64,000 nt of DNA, taken from assembly GCF_030766935.1 (NCBI RefSeq), contig NZ_JASERL010000007.1, positions 310,001 to 374,000 on the forward strand. Direction: 5' to 3'. Source of the DNA: Streptomyces sp. KL109B (GTDB taxonomy: Bacteria; Actinomycetota; Actinomycetes; Streptomycetales; Streptomycetaceae). The notes under the pieces were generated by a model, which was given only the letters and a program-made list of their open reading frames with translations, was not told the origin of the DNA and searched no databases. How positions within the stretch are numbered: the first letter of the stretch is position 1; each line of letters begins with the position of its first letter. Below, piece after piece: positions 16,271 through 24,690 of this stretch. The position numbers and the translations under genes were made by a program.

Positions 16271-17037
16271 CGGTTCTCCTCCTCGGCGGAATCGACGGAA
16301 TCGACGGAATCGACGGAATCAGCGGAATCGCTGGAGCCGTCGGCATCGGCGGAATCAGCGGGTACGCCCAGATATCCGCACGCGGCGGCGCGGCGCAGCG
16401 CCTCGTCCTTCGCGCCCGGCGCGTCCAGCGGCCCGTCCACAAGCCCGGCGAACCCGATCGCGATCCGGGCCCCGCCGATCGGCAGCAGCCCGACGTCCTG
16501 CGTCTGACCCGGCCCGAACCGCACGGACGACCCGGCGGGCACCGCGAGCCGCATCCCGTACGCCTGCTCCCGTACGAAGTCCAGGCGCGGGTTGGCCTCG
16601 AAGAAGTGGAAGTGGGAGGTGACGGAGACGGGCACGGTGGCCGTGTTGGTGACGGTGAGCGTCAACTCGGCCTCGGGGTCGTGGTGTTCGGGGCCGGGAA
16701 GCAGGGCGCCGGGGGCGTCCCCCGCCAACGAGCCCGCTCCGATCGGGTCGGAGACCACCGCGAGCCGCGAACCGTCGTCGAAGACCGCCTCCACGTGCAC
16801 CTCGGTCACCACGTCGGCGACGCCCGGCAGCACGTCGTCCGGCCCGAGCGCGGACCGGGCCGCCTCGATCGCCTCCGCGAGCCGCTTCCCGTCGCGGGCC
16901 GCCTCGCAGACGGTGTCCGCGATCAGGGCGGTCGCCTCGGGCACATTGAGCCGCAGGCCGCGGGCCTTGCGGGCGCGCGCGAGCTCGGCGGCGCCGAACA
17001 GCAGCAGCCGGTCACGTTCCGTGGGGGTCAGTCTCAC
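16267..17037 (-). CDS. Fused urease gamma and beta subunits
   Basis: Residues 1 to about 100 match UreA (MRLTPTERDRLLLFGAAELA, LNVPEATALIAD), and residues about 105 to 225 match UreB (AVFDDGSRLAVVSDPIG-like region, TVPVSVTSHFHFFEANPRLDF, GMRLAVPAGSSVRFGPGQ). Fused gamma-beta urease subunits are known in several bacteria. GTG 17037 was chosen because GAGGAGG lies 9 bases upstream and the family starts there; the frame stays open to 17100. The C-terminus is a low-complexity Ser-Ala-Asp/Ser-Val-Asp tail written by a 9-bp tandem array. Confidence 0.85.
   Translation of the reverse strand: MRLTPTERDRLLLFGAAELARARKARGLRLNVPEATALIADTVCEAARDGKRLAEAIEAARSALGPDDVLPGVADVVTEVHVEAVFDDGSRLAVVSDPIGAGSLAGDAPGALLPGPEHHDPEAELTLTVTNTATVPVSVTSHFHFFEANPRLDFVREQAYGMRLAVPAGSSVRFGPGQTQDVGLLPIGGARIAIGFAGLVDGPLDAPGAKDEALRRAAACGYLGVPADSADADGSSDSADSVDSVDSVDSAEEENR
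16286..16330. repeat. Nonanucleotide tandem array encoding the tail of the urease gamma-beta fusion
   Basis: Units of CGGAATCGA and close variants (CGGAATCAG, CGGAATCGC). On the minus strand they encode repeated Asp-Ser-Val/Ala just before the stop codon. Confidence 0.8.
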
Positions 17038-17205
17038 GCCGCCACGCCTCCTCGTCGTACGGGGTCGTTCATCGTCCTTAGAACGCCACTCTAACCTCAT
17101 CGACGCTGGAGAACGGAAGGGCGGCCACCACAGCGGGAAGCCGTATTGAGCGCTGATCTAGCGGAGGGCTGCCGGGCGGTGCGGCCATGCGGCGCGCGAC
17201 GGACA

Positions 17206-17249
17206 CGGCGAAGGCCCCGCTCCGCGCGTGCGGAACGGGGCCTTCGCCG
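17206..17249 (-). terminator. Terminator after ilvE
   Basis: A 14-bp stem (CGGCGAAGGCCCCG at 17206-17219 with its complement at 17236-17249) and further inner pairing of TCCGC with GCGGA. It lies just past the ilvE stop codon at 17266. Confidence 0.7.
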
Positions 17250-17265
17250 TAGGACCTGGCCGGGA

Positions 17266-18363
17266 TCAGCCGATCTTGTGCATCCAGCCGTGCGTGTCAT
17301 CGGCCGTGCCGCGCTGGAGGTTCAGGAGCGCGTCACGGAGCTTCAGGGTGACCTCGCCGGGGTTGCCGTCGCCGTGGGTCCACTCGTCCGACTTCGTCTT
17401 GACGTGGCCGATGGGCGTGACGACCGCGGCGGTGCCGCAGGCGAAGACCTCGGTCAGCGCGCCGGAGGCGGCGTCGGCGCGCCACTGCTCAAGCGTGATC
17501 ACGCCCTCCTCGGCGGTGTAGCCGAGGTCGCGGGCGACCTGGAGGAGCGAGTCGCGGGTGATGCCCTCCAGGATCGAGCCGGTCAGCGACGGCGTGACGA
17601 TGCGGTCGCCGTAGACGAACGCGACGTTCATCGAGCCGGACTCCTCGACCTTGGTGCGGGTCACCGCGTCGAGGTAGACGACCTGGTCGCAGCCGTGCGC
17701 GGCGGCCTCGGCCTGCGGCAGCAGGGACGCCGCGTAGTTGCCGCCGGTCTTGGCGTCGCCGGTGCCGCCGGGGACGGCGCGGACGTGGTCCTCGGCGACC
17801 CAGATGGTGACCGGCTTGACGCCGCCCGAGAAGTAGGCGCCGGACGGGGACGCGATCAGCATGAACGTGTACTCGTTGGCCGGGTGGACGCCCAGCGCGG
17901 CCTCCGAGGCGAACATGAACGGGCGCAGGTACAGCGCGGCCTCGCCGCCGTGCGGCGGAACCCAGTCGGCGTCCTGCGCCAGCAGCGCGTCGAGCGCCCC
18001 GATGAACAGCTCGTCCGGCAGCTCGGCCATGGCCATGCGGCGCGCGGAGTTGCGGAAGCGGCGCGCGTTGGCCTCCGGGCGGAAGACGGCGACGGAGCCG
18101 TCGGACTGCCGGTAGGCCTTGAGGCCCTCGAAGATCTCCTGGCCGTAGTGCAGCACGTGCGAGGACGGGTCGAGGGAGATCGGCCCGTAGGGAACGAGCT
18201 CGGCGTCGTGCCAGCCCCGCCCCTCGGTCCACTTGGCGGTCACCATGTGGTCGGTGAAGTGGCGGCCGAACCCCGGGTTGGCCAGGATCTCCTCGCGCCG
18301 CGCGGCGGCCAGCGGGGAGGAGGTGGGCTTGAGCTCGATCGTGGGCGTCGACGTTGTAGTCAT
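17266..18363 (-). CDS. ilvE: Branched-chain amino acid aminotransferase
   Basis: A PLP-dependent fold-type IV transaminase that makes Val, Leu and Ile from their keto acids. The 365-residue protein has LHYGQEIFEGLKAYR, RPEANARRFRNSARRMAM, and DAKTGGNYAASLLPQ, whose Lys is the PLP-binding residue, then VEESGSMNVAFVY and TRDSLL. It is full length for the BCAT class II family. GAAGGA precedes the ATG by about 9 bases. It is a single gene with its own terminator. The upstream 280 bases (18364-18642) contain the leuB terminator and presumably the promoter, but I could not place -10/-35 elements. Confidence 0.95.
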   Translation of the reverse strand: MTTTSTPTIELKPTSSPLAAARREEILANPGFGRHFTDHMVTAKWTEGRGWHDAELVPYGPISLDPSSHVLHYGQEIFEGLKAYRQSDGSVAVFRPEANARRFRNSARRMAMAELPDELFIGALDALLAQDADWVPPHGGEAALYLRPFMFASEAALGVHPANEYTFMLIASPSGAYFSGGVKPVTIWVAEDHVRAVPGGTGDAKTGGNYAASLLPQAEAAAHGCDQVVYLDAVTRTKVEESGSMNVAFVYGDRIVTPSLTGSILEGITRDSLLQVARDLGYTAEEGVITLEQWRADAASGALTEVFACGTAAVVTPIGHVKTKSDEWTHGDGNPGEVTLKLRDALLNLQRGTADDTHGWMHKIG

Positions 18364-18578
18364 CGTGTCGTGTCCTTCACCGTTGGTTGTGACGGACCGC
18401 GTTCACGCCTGCACCTCGCGTACTAGGACGTCCGAGCTTCACCGTACTTCGCGGCCCCACGTTCGATTATCGCGCGGGGCGGGGTGTGCTCGGAAACGGG
18501 CCCGGTGAGTACCTGACGGATACGGGTGCGTGAAAGCGGCCCATGGGTTGATGGTCGCACCCAGGGGCCGCACAGGAA

Positions 18579-18612
18579 CAGCCGCCGGGCGCGGTGTGCG
18601 ACCCGGCGGCTG
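18579..18612 (-). terminator. Terminator after leuB
   Basis: A 10-bp stem, AGCCGCCGGG (18580-18589) with CCCGGCGGCT (18602-18611), 31 bases beyond the leuB stop codon. Confidence 0.65.
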
Positions 18613-18642
18613 CTGATTCAGCAGTACGAAATGAGCGCCGGG

Positions 18643-19695
18643 TCAGCCGGCTACTACTCGGGCGACGAGGGCGTCACCGATCTCGTCCGTGGAACGGGCT
18701 GTGATCTTGCCGGCACCGCGCTCGCCGAGGTCCGCCGCGACGGCGGCCTCGACGCGCTCGGCCTCCGCCTCGAAGCCGAGGTGGCGCAGGAGGAGGGCGA
18801 CCGAGAGGACCGTGGCGCTCGGGTCGGCCTTGCCCTGGCCCGCGATGTCCGGGGCCGAGCCGTGCACGGGCTCGAACATGGACGGGAACTCACGGCTCGG
18901 GTTGATGTTCCCGGAGGCCGCGACGCCGATGCCGCCGGAGACGGCCGCGGCGAGGTCGGTGACGATGTCGCCGAAGAGGTTGTCGGTGACGATGACGTCG
19001 AACCGGGCCGGGTCGGTGACCAGGTAGATCATGGCCGCGTCGACGTGGATGTAGTCCGTGGTGACCTCGGGGAACTCCTTGGCCACCTTGTTGAACGTGT
19101 TCGTCCACAGGTGTCCCGCGAAGGCCAGCACGTTGTTCTTGTGGACCAGCGTGAGCTTCTTGCGGGGGCGGGCCTGCGCACGGGCGAAGGCGTCCCGGAC
19201 CACGCGCTCCACACCGAAGGCCGTGTTGACGGAGACCTCGGTGGCGACCTCGTGCTCGGTGCCCTGGCGGATCGCGCCGCCGTTGCCGGTGTACGGGCCC
19301 TCGGTGCCCTCGCGGACGACGACGAAGTCGATCTCGGGGTCGCCGGCGAGCGGGGACGAGACACCCGGAAGGAGCTTCGAGGGGCGCAGGTTGACGTGGT
19401 GGTCGAACAGGAAGCGGAGCTTGAGCAGGAAGCCCCGCTCCAGGACGCCGGACGGCACCGACGGGTCACCGATGGCGCCGAGCAGGATGGCGTCGTGCTT
19501 CTTCAGCGAGTCGACGTCGGCGTCGGTGAGGGTCTCACCGGTCGCGTGGTAGCGCTTCGCGCCGAAGTCGTACTCCTCGGTCTCCAGCTTCACATCCTGC
19601 GGAAGGACGGCGGAGAGGACCTTGAGACCCTGGGCCACGACCTCTTGGCCGATGCCGTCACCGGGGATCACTGCGAGATTGATGCTGCGAGACAT
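18643..19695 (-). CDS. leuB: 3-isopropylmalate dehydrogenase
   Basis: NAD-dependent oxidative decarboxylation of 3-isopropylmalate in leucine synthesis. The same enzyme type can oxidise 3-methylmalate in the citramalate route to isoleucine started by CimA. The 350 residues include LAVIPGDGIGQEV, the substrate-binding RFLFDHHVNLRP, VVREGTEGPYTGNGG, KNNVL, the metal-site run DAAMIYLVTDPARFDVIVTDNLFGDI (split by known conserved Asp residues), and the nucleotide-binding EPVHGSAPDIAGQ. ATG 19695 fits the family start; the 12 extra upstream codons are unlikely. GGAGGGG lies about 12 bases upstream. It is divergent from the phosphatase gene. Confidence 0.94.
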   Translation of the reverse strand: MSRSINLAVIPGDGIGQEVVAQGLKVLSAVLPQDVKLETEEYDFGAKRYHATGETLTDADVDSLKKHDAILLGAIGDPSVPSGVLERGFLLKLRFLFDHHVNLRPSKLLPGVSSPLAGDPEIDFVVVREGTEGPYTGNGGAIRQGTEHEVATEVSVNTAFGVERVVRDAFARAQARPRKKLTLVHKNNVLAFAGHLWTNTFNKVAKEFPEVTTDYIHVDAAMIYLVTDPARFDVIVTDNLFGDIVTDLAAAVSGGIGVAASGNINPSREFPSMFEPVHGSAPDIAGQGKADPSATVLSVALLLRHLGFEAEAERVEAAVAADLGERGAGKITARSTDEIGDALVARVVAG

Positions 19696-19748
19696 GCCAG
19701 CACCGTACCCCTCCGTCCCATGTGATGACACGCGTCGTCCACCATCCG

Positions 19749-19775
19749 GACAGGATCGGGACAGGATCGGGACAG
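19749..19775. repeat. Short direct repeats between leuB and the phosphatase gene
   Basis: The 11-base unit ACAGGATCGGG occurs twice in tandem, followed by ACAG. It lies in the divergent promoter region 19696-19846 and could be a regulator site or chance. Confidence 0.4.
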
Positions 19776-19846
19776 CCCGGTTTTCGTCTCTCTTTGTTCA
19801 CCCCTATGTCTGGCGGGAGTTGGAAGTTACTGGAAAGTTTTCGGTC

Positions 19847-21421
19847 ATGGACACTCCCAACGTCGGCATCCCCCCACAGCTCGCCCGGCGGATGAGCATG
19901 CCCGAGCAACACGAGTACCTCCGTACGAAGTTCAGCAGGCGCCGCGCCCTCACCGGAGCCGCGGCCACCGTCGGCGGGGCGACCCTGCTCGGCGGCGCCT
20001 CGGCGACCGGCGCGTACGCCGCCCCCGCACCCGCCCCCACGCGCGCGGCGGCCGCCCACGTGAACGGCGCGCTCGTCGCCCCCTTCGGCCGGCACCTCGC
20101 CTTCGGCGCCGACCCGAAGACGCAGATGCGGATCTCGTGGCAGGTGCCGTTCGCGGTCAAGAACCCTTATCTGCGGGTGGGGTTGAGGCCCTGGGAACTG
20201 AGCCGGAAGATCGAGGCCGAGGTCCGCGCCCTGCACACCCCCGCCCTCTCGAAGAAGCTCCCGGAGACCGAGCAGCACTACCTGCACGCGGCGCTCGACG
20301 GCCTGACCCCCGGCACGACGTACTACTACGGCGTCGGCCACGACGGCTTCGACCCGGCGGACGCGGAGCGCATCGGCACCCTCGGCACCTTCCGCACGGC
20401 ACCGGCCACTCCACAGCCCTTCGTCTTCACGGCCTTCGGCGACCAGGGCGTGAGCTACGAGGCGCTCGCCAACGACCAGGTGATCCTCGGCCAGAACCCG
20501 TCCTTCCACCTGCACGCCGGCGACATCTGCTACGCCGACAGCAGCGGCCACGGCAAGGAGTCGGACACGTACGACGCGCGGGTGTGGGACCAGTTCCTCG
20601 CGCAGACGGAGTCGGTCGCGAAGTCCGTGCCCTGGATGATCACGACGGGCAACCACGACATGGAGGCCTGGTACTCCCCCAACGGCTACGGCGGCCAGCA
20701 CGCCCGCTGGTCCCTTCCGGACAACGGCCCCGACGCGAAGAACGCGCCCGGCGTGTACTCCTTCACGTACGGGAATGTGGGCGTGGTCGCCCTCGACGCG
20801 AACGACGTCTCGTACGAGATCCCGGCCAACAAGGGCTACACGGACGGCAAGCAGACGGCATGGCTGGACAAGCGCCTCGCCGAACTGCGCGCCCGGGACG
20901 ACATCGACTTCCTGGTGGTCTTCTTCCACCACTGCGCGTACTCGACGGCCACGCACGCCTCGGACGGCGGGGTGCGCGACGCGTGGGTGCCGCTGTTCGC
21001 GAAGCACCAGGTGGACCTGGTGATCAACGGGCACAACCACGTGTACGAGCGCACGGACGCGATCAAGGGCACGGGCAACGGAGAGGTCGGCAAGCCGGTG
21101 CCGGTCGGCGCGTCGACCGATCCGACGCGCGACGGCATCGTGTATGTCACCGCGGGCGGCGCCGGCAAGGACCTCTACAGCTTCGGGCCCGGCGTCAAGG
21201 ACAGCTACGAGGGCAACGTGATCGACCGCGAGTCGATCGTCACCTTCCACTGGACCGGTTCACGCCTGCCCGACCCGGACACCGTGGAGTGGTCCCGGGT
21301 GCGGTACACCGGTTTCTCGTTCCTCGCGGTGGAGGTGGAGAAGGGCCGGATGACGGTCTCCGCGCTGACCGAGAACGGCGAGCGCATCGACCACTTCGAA
21401 GTGAAGAGGGGTCGGCGGTAA
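19847..21421 (+). CDS. Tat-exported purple acid phosphatase-type metallophosphoesterase
   Basis: The 524-residue protein has a twin-arginine signal (SRRRALTGAAATVGGATLLGG, about residues 30-50) for export of a folded metalloenzyme. An N-terminal fibronectin-like domain (about 75-185) precedes a calcineurin-like phosphoesterase domain with the metal motifs FGDQG, HAGDICY, GNHD, FFHHCAYS and GHNHVYER. It probably releases phosphate from extracellular organic phosphates. ATG 19847 with GGAAAG upstream was chosen; earlier codons belong to the leuB upstream region. A single GTTCACC at 19796-19802 resembles half of a PHO box but no proper second repeat follows. Confidence 0.88.
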   Translation: MDTPNVGIPPQLARRMSMPEQHEYLRTKFSRRRALTGAAATVGGATLLGGASATGAYAAPAPAPTRAAAAHVNGALVAPFGRHLAFGADPKTQMRISWQVPFAVKNPYLRVGLRPWELSRKIEAEVRALHTPALSKKLPETEQHYLHAALDGLTPGTTYYYGVGHDGFDPADAERIGTLGTFRTAPATPQPFVFTAFGDQGVSYEALANDQVILGQNPSFHLHAGDICYADSSGHGKESDTYDARVWDQFLAQTESVAKSVPWMITTGNHDMEAWYSPNGYGGQHARWSLPDNGPDAKNAPGVYSFTYGNVGVVALDANDVSYEIPANKGYTDGKQTAWLDKRLAELRARDDIDFLVVFFHHCAYSTATHASDGGVRDAWVPLFAKHQVDLVINGHNHVYERTDAIKGTGNGEVGKPVPVGASTDPTRDGIVYVTAGGAGKDLYSFGPGVKDSYEGNVIDRESIVTFHWTGSRLPDPDTVEWSRVRYTGFSFLAVEVEKGRMTVSALTENGERIDHFEVKRGRR

Positions 21422-21431
21422 AGAGGGGGTC

Positions 21432-21575
21432 TCAGTGACCGGTCACGCCGCCGTTGTCCCTGCGGTCCAGGGCGCGCTGGAGGGCGGCTGCCGCGACCTT
21501 GGCGGCGTGGCGGTCGGCTTCGCTCGACGGGGAGACGTGACGGACTCGGCGGCGGACGGGCGTCGCAGTGGCCAT
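21432..21575 (-). CDS. 47-residue hypothetical protein
   Basis: ATG 21575 is preceded by a strong AAGGAG 10 bases upstream. The small basic protein reads MATATPVRRRVRHVSPSSEA and continues with an Ala-rich helix (AAKVAAAALQRALDRRD) to GGVTGH. It is convergent with the phosphatase gene, 10 bases from its stop. I do not recognise a function; similar short proteins are annotated as hypothetical in streptomycetes. Confidence 0.55.
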   Translation of the reverse strand: MATATPVRRRVRHVSPSSEADRHAAKVAAAALQRALDRRDNGGVTGH

Positions 21576-21912
21576 GAGGGATCGACTCCTTGAGAATCCG
21601 TGGGAGTCCTCGCGCGCCGTGCGCGCAAGGGGATTTCGAGGTGCCGGAAGGGCGGGAAGCGGGAGCCGCAGGGGTTGCCTGCCAGGTGCTCCGCTCGCGG
21701 CCGCCATTCGCCGGATCGGGCGAGACGTTCGGCTCCTACAAAGCTAAGACAGGTCTCTGCTTCTGTCTCCACAATTACTCGGACTTCCTACTATCTGAGA
21801 CGGGGCTCACTGCGCACGGCCTTATGGCGTGGCCGCCGTCCACGCCCCACGATGGGTCCCGTACCCGCCCGGGCCGCGGTGGCCCGGCGGGCCCCTGGGG
21901 AGGAGTCCCACC
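21576..21912. promoter_or_regulatory. Divergent intergenic region, promoters not resolved
   Basis: This 337-base gap separates the 47-residue gene (minus) from the oxidoreductase gene (plus). Its middle part, about 21730-21800, is much less GC-rich than its surroundings and holds a small inverted repeat AGACAG (21747-21752) / CTGTCT (21763-21768). A hairpin CGGGCC/GGCCCG lies at 21870-21886, shortly before the GAGGAG ribosome-binding site of the oxidoreductase. I see no convincing gene in it. Confidence 0.4.
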
Positions 21913-22839
21913 ATGCGCGTCATCAGTCAGCGCCGTTTCGGCGGACCCGAGGTGCTCGAAGTGGTGGAGGTGGAGCGGCCCGAACCGCTCGCGGGCGAGG
22001 TGCTCGTCCGGGTGCGGGCGGTGGGCGTGAATCCGGTGGACCGGATGGTGCGCACCGGGGCCGCGCCGCTCTTCGGCGATCCGCCGTTCACGCTCGGCTG
22101 GGACGTCTCGGGGGTCGTCGAGTCGGCGGGCCAGGACGTCACCGAATTCCGGCCGGGCGACGAGGTGTTCGCGATGATCCGGGGCGGTGCCTACGCCGAG
22201 TACGTCGTGATCCGCACCGAACACCTCGCGCCGAAACCGGGCAATGTCGACCACGTGCACGCGGCAGCGGTACCGGCCGCCGCGCTCACCTCCTGGCTGG
22301 CGCTCGTCGACACCGGGCAGATCGGCCCCGGCCGCCGGGTCCTGATCCACGCGGCGGCGGGCGGCGTCGGCCACGTGGCGGTCCAGATCGCCAAGGCGGA
22401 AGGCGCGTACGTCATCGCCACCGCCCGCTCCGACAAGCACGACTTCTTGCGCGAACTCGGCGTCGACGAGCCCATCGACTACACCACCACGGACTTCGCC
22501 CACTCCTTACGCGACGTGGACGTGGCCTTCGACCTGATCGGCGGCGACTACGGCCCCCGCACCCTGGTCACCCTCCGCCCCGGCGGCCTCCTCGCCACGG
22601 CGGTCCTCGCCGACCCCGGCGTCACCCAGGAGGACGCCGAGGCCCGCGGCGTCCGCTTCGCCCCCATCTCCGTCCAACCCTCGGGCGCCACCCTCCGCAA
22701 GGTCGCGTCCCTCCTCGCCGCCGGCCGCCTCCGCCCCCACGTCTCGGCCGTCCTCCCCCTGGAGGAGGCGGGCAAGGCCCACGAACTGAGCGCATCGGGC
22801 CGCACCCAGGGCAAGATCGTCCTAACGGTGAGCGATTAG
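21913..22839 (+). CDS. NADP-dependent zinc-type alcohol dehydrogenase-like oxidoreductase (quinone oxidoreductase group)
   Basis: The 308-residue protein has an N-terminal GroES-like domain (VGVNPVDRMVRTG, LGWDVSGVVESAGQDV) and a Rossmann domain with AAAGGVGHVAVQIAKAEGA. It lacks the zinc-ligand pattern of true alcohol dehydrogenases, so a quinone or enone reductase role is likely. GAGGAG stands 8 bases before ATG 21913. Codon 199 (22507-22509) is TTA, rare in Streptomyces, so its translation should need the bldA tRNA and be favoured late in growth. Confidence 0.87.
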   Translation: MRVISQRRFGGPEVLEVVEVERPEPLAGEVLVRVRAVGVNPVDRMVRTGAAPLFGDPPFTLGWDVSGVVESAGQDVTEFRPGDEVFAMIRGGAYAEYVVIRTEHLAPKPGNVDHVHAAAVPAAALTSWLALVDTGQIGPGRRVLIHAAAGGVGHVAVQIAKAEGAYVIATARSDKHDFLRELGVDEPIDYTTTDFAHSLRDVDVAFDLIGGDYGPRTLVTLRPGGLLATAVLADPGVTQEDAEARGVRFAPISVQPSGATLRKVASLLAAGRLRPHVSAVLPLEEAGKAHELSASGRTQGKIVLTVSD

Positions 22840-22869
22840 TCCGACCGCATTGCGGAGCCCGTCTCATTG

Positions 22870-22919
22870 GAGCCCCTCCGGCGATTGAGGAGCGGGGTCC
22901 GGGGCAGAGCCCCGCGACG
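22870..22919 (-). repeat. Dispersed Streptomyces intergenic repeat, reverse copy
   Basis: Contains AGCCCCTCCGGCGATTGAGG followed by AGCGGGGTCCGGGGCAGAGC and CCCGCG. It lies between the oxidoreductase gene and the pruA terminator. Confidence 0.75.
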
Positions 22920-22939
22920 TAGGACCGGCCCACGCAGAA

Positions 22940-22977
22940 CCGCCCCCGACCGAGGCGAAAACCTCGACCGGGGGCGG
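22940..22977 (-). terminator. Terminator after pruA
   Basis: Stem CCGCCCCCG (22940-22948) / CGGGGGCGG (22969-22977) with an inner CGAGG...CCTCG stem and GAAAA-type loop. It follows the pruA stop codon at 22994. Confidence 0.75.
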
Positions 22978-22993
22978 CACCGCCGCAGGGGCG

Positions 22994-24631
22994 TCAGCCC
23001 ATGTGCGGGTACACGTAATCCGTCGGCGACACCAACGTCTCCTTGATCGCCCGGGTCAACGTCCACCGCATAAGGTTCTGCGGCGCCCCCGCCTTGTCAC
23101 ACGTACCGGACGCACGCCCACCACCGAACGGCTGCTGCCCCACAACCGCCCCGGTCGACTTGTCGTTGATGTAGAAGTTGCCCGCCGCGTAACGGAGCTT
23201 CTCCATCGTGAGAGCCGCCGCCTCACGGTCGTTCGCGATGACAGAGCCGGTCAGCGCGTAGTCCGACGCCGACTCCATCTGCGCCAGCATCTCCTCGTAC
23301 TTGTCGTCCTCGTAGACGTGCACGGCGAGGAACGGGCCGAAGTACTCGGTCTTGAAGACGTCGTGCTCCGGGTCCGCGCACTCGACGACCGTCGGACGCA
23401 CGAAGTAGCCGACGGAGTCGTCGTACTCGCCACCGGCGACGATCGTGCAGGACGCGTCGCCCTTCGCCGCGTCGATCGCGGCCTTGTTCTTGGCGAAGGC
23501 ACGGTCGTCGATGAGGGCGCCGATGAAGTTCGACAGGTCGGTGACGTCACCCATCTTGATGCCGTCGACCTCGGCCGCGAACTCCTCCTTGAACCCGGAG
23601 TTCCAGATGGAGGCGGGGATGTACGCGCGCGAGGTGGCGCTGCACTTCTGCCCCTGGAACTCGAAGGCACCACGGGTCAGCGCCGTCTTCAGCACCGCAC
23701 GGTCCGCGCTCGGGTGCGCGACGACGAAGTCCTTGCCGCCGGTCTCACCGACGAGCCGCGGGTAGGTGCGGTACTTCTCGATGTTGGTGCCGACCGTCTT
23801 CCACAGGTGCTGGAAGGTCTTGGTGGAACCGGTGAAGTGAATACCGGCGAGGTCACGGTGGTTGAGCGCGACCTCCGAAACGGCGAGACCGTCACCCGTC
23901 ACCAGGTTGATGACGCCCTTCGGCAGCCCGGCCTCCTCCAGCATCCGGAGCAGCAGCACAGCGGCGTGCGTCTGCGTCGGAGACGGCTTCCACACGACGA
24001 CGTTGCCCATGAGCGCGGGCGCGGTCGGCAGGTTGCCCGCGATGGCCGTGAAGTTGAACGGCGTGATCGCGTAGACGAAGCCCTCCAGCGGGCGGTGGTC
24101 CATGCGGTTCCACACGCCGGTGGAGTTCGCCGGCGGCTGCTCGGCGAGCAGGTTGCGGGCGTAGTGGACGTTGAAGCGCCAGAAGTCGATCAGCTCGCAG
24201 GGAGTGTCGATCTCGGCCTGCTGGGCGGTCTTCGACTGGCCGAGCATCGTCGAGGCGGCCATGGTCTCGCGCCACTTGGTCGAGAGGAGTTCGGCGGCAC
24301 GCAGGATGATCGCGGCGCGGTCGTCGAAGGACATCGCGCGCCAGGCCGGGGCGGCGGCCAGCGCCGCGTCGATGGCGTCCTGGGCGTCCTGCTCGGTGGC
24401 GTTGGCGTACGTACCGATGACGGACTTGTGGTTGTGCGGCTGCACGACGTCGAAACGCTCGCCACCGCCCATCCGACGCTCACCACCGATGGTGCAGGTC
24501 AGGTCGATCGGGTTCTCGGCCAGCTCCTTGAGCTTGACCTCCAGGCGGGCGCGCTCCGGGGAACCGGGGGCGTAGCCGTGCACCGGCTCGTTGACCGGGG
24601 CGGGGACCTGGGTCACGGCGTCGAGGGTCAT
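22994..24631 (-). CDS. pruA: L-glutamate gamma-semialdehyde (1-pyrroline-5-carboxylate) dehydrogenase
   Basis: Second step of proline degradation: oxidises glutamate semialdehyde to glutamate with NAD. The 545-residue ALDH4-type protein shows AITPFNFTAIAGNLPTAPAL, FTGSTKTFQHLW, the general-base Glu in RLVGETGGKDFVVAHP, and the catalytic Cys in GAFEFQGQKCSATSRAY, with GGGRASGTCDKAG near the end. GAAGGAG lies 9 bases before ATG 24631. It is the second gene after the proline dehydrogenase gene, 59 bases away, forming a putA-pruA unit. Confidence 0.95.
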   Translation of the reverse strand: MTLDAVTQVPAPVNEPVHGYAPGSPERARLEVKLKELAENPIDLTCTIGGERRMGGGERFDVVQPHNHKSVIGTYANATEQDAQDAIDAALAAAPAWRAMSFDDRAAIILRAAELLSTKWRETMAASTMLGQSKTAQQAEIDTPCELIDFWRFNVHYARNLLAEQPPANSTGVWNRMDHRPLEGFVYAITPFNFTAIAGNLPTAPALMGNVVVWKPSPTQTHAAVLLLRMLEEAGLPKGVINLVTGDGLAVSEVALNHRDLAGIHFTGSTKTFQHLWKTVGTNIEKYRTYPRLVGETGGKDFVVAHPSADRAVLKTALTRGAFEFQGQKCSATSRAYIPASIWNSGFKEEFAAEVDGIKMGDVTDLSNFIGALIDDRAFAKNKAAIDAAKGDASCTIVAGGEYDDSVGYFVRPTVVECADPEHDVFKTEYFGPFLAVHVYEDDKYEEMLAQMESASDYALTGSVIANDREAAALTMEKLRYAAGNFYINDKSTGAVVGQQPFGGGRASGTCDKAGAPQNLMRWTLTRAIKETLVSPTDYVYPHMG

Positions 24632-24690
24632 GGGTCCGTATCTCCTTCGGGGGGTCGGGGAGTTGGGGACGGAACGGGAAGCTTGGTGGG

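Noticed and set aside
19796..19802. GTTCACC before the purple acid phosphatase gene as a PHO box
   Set aside because: Only one half-site is seen. The following 11 bases do not repeat it, so PhoP control is not supported by sequence alone.
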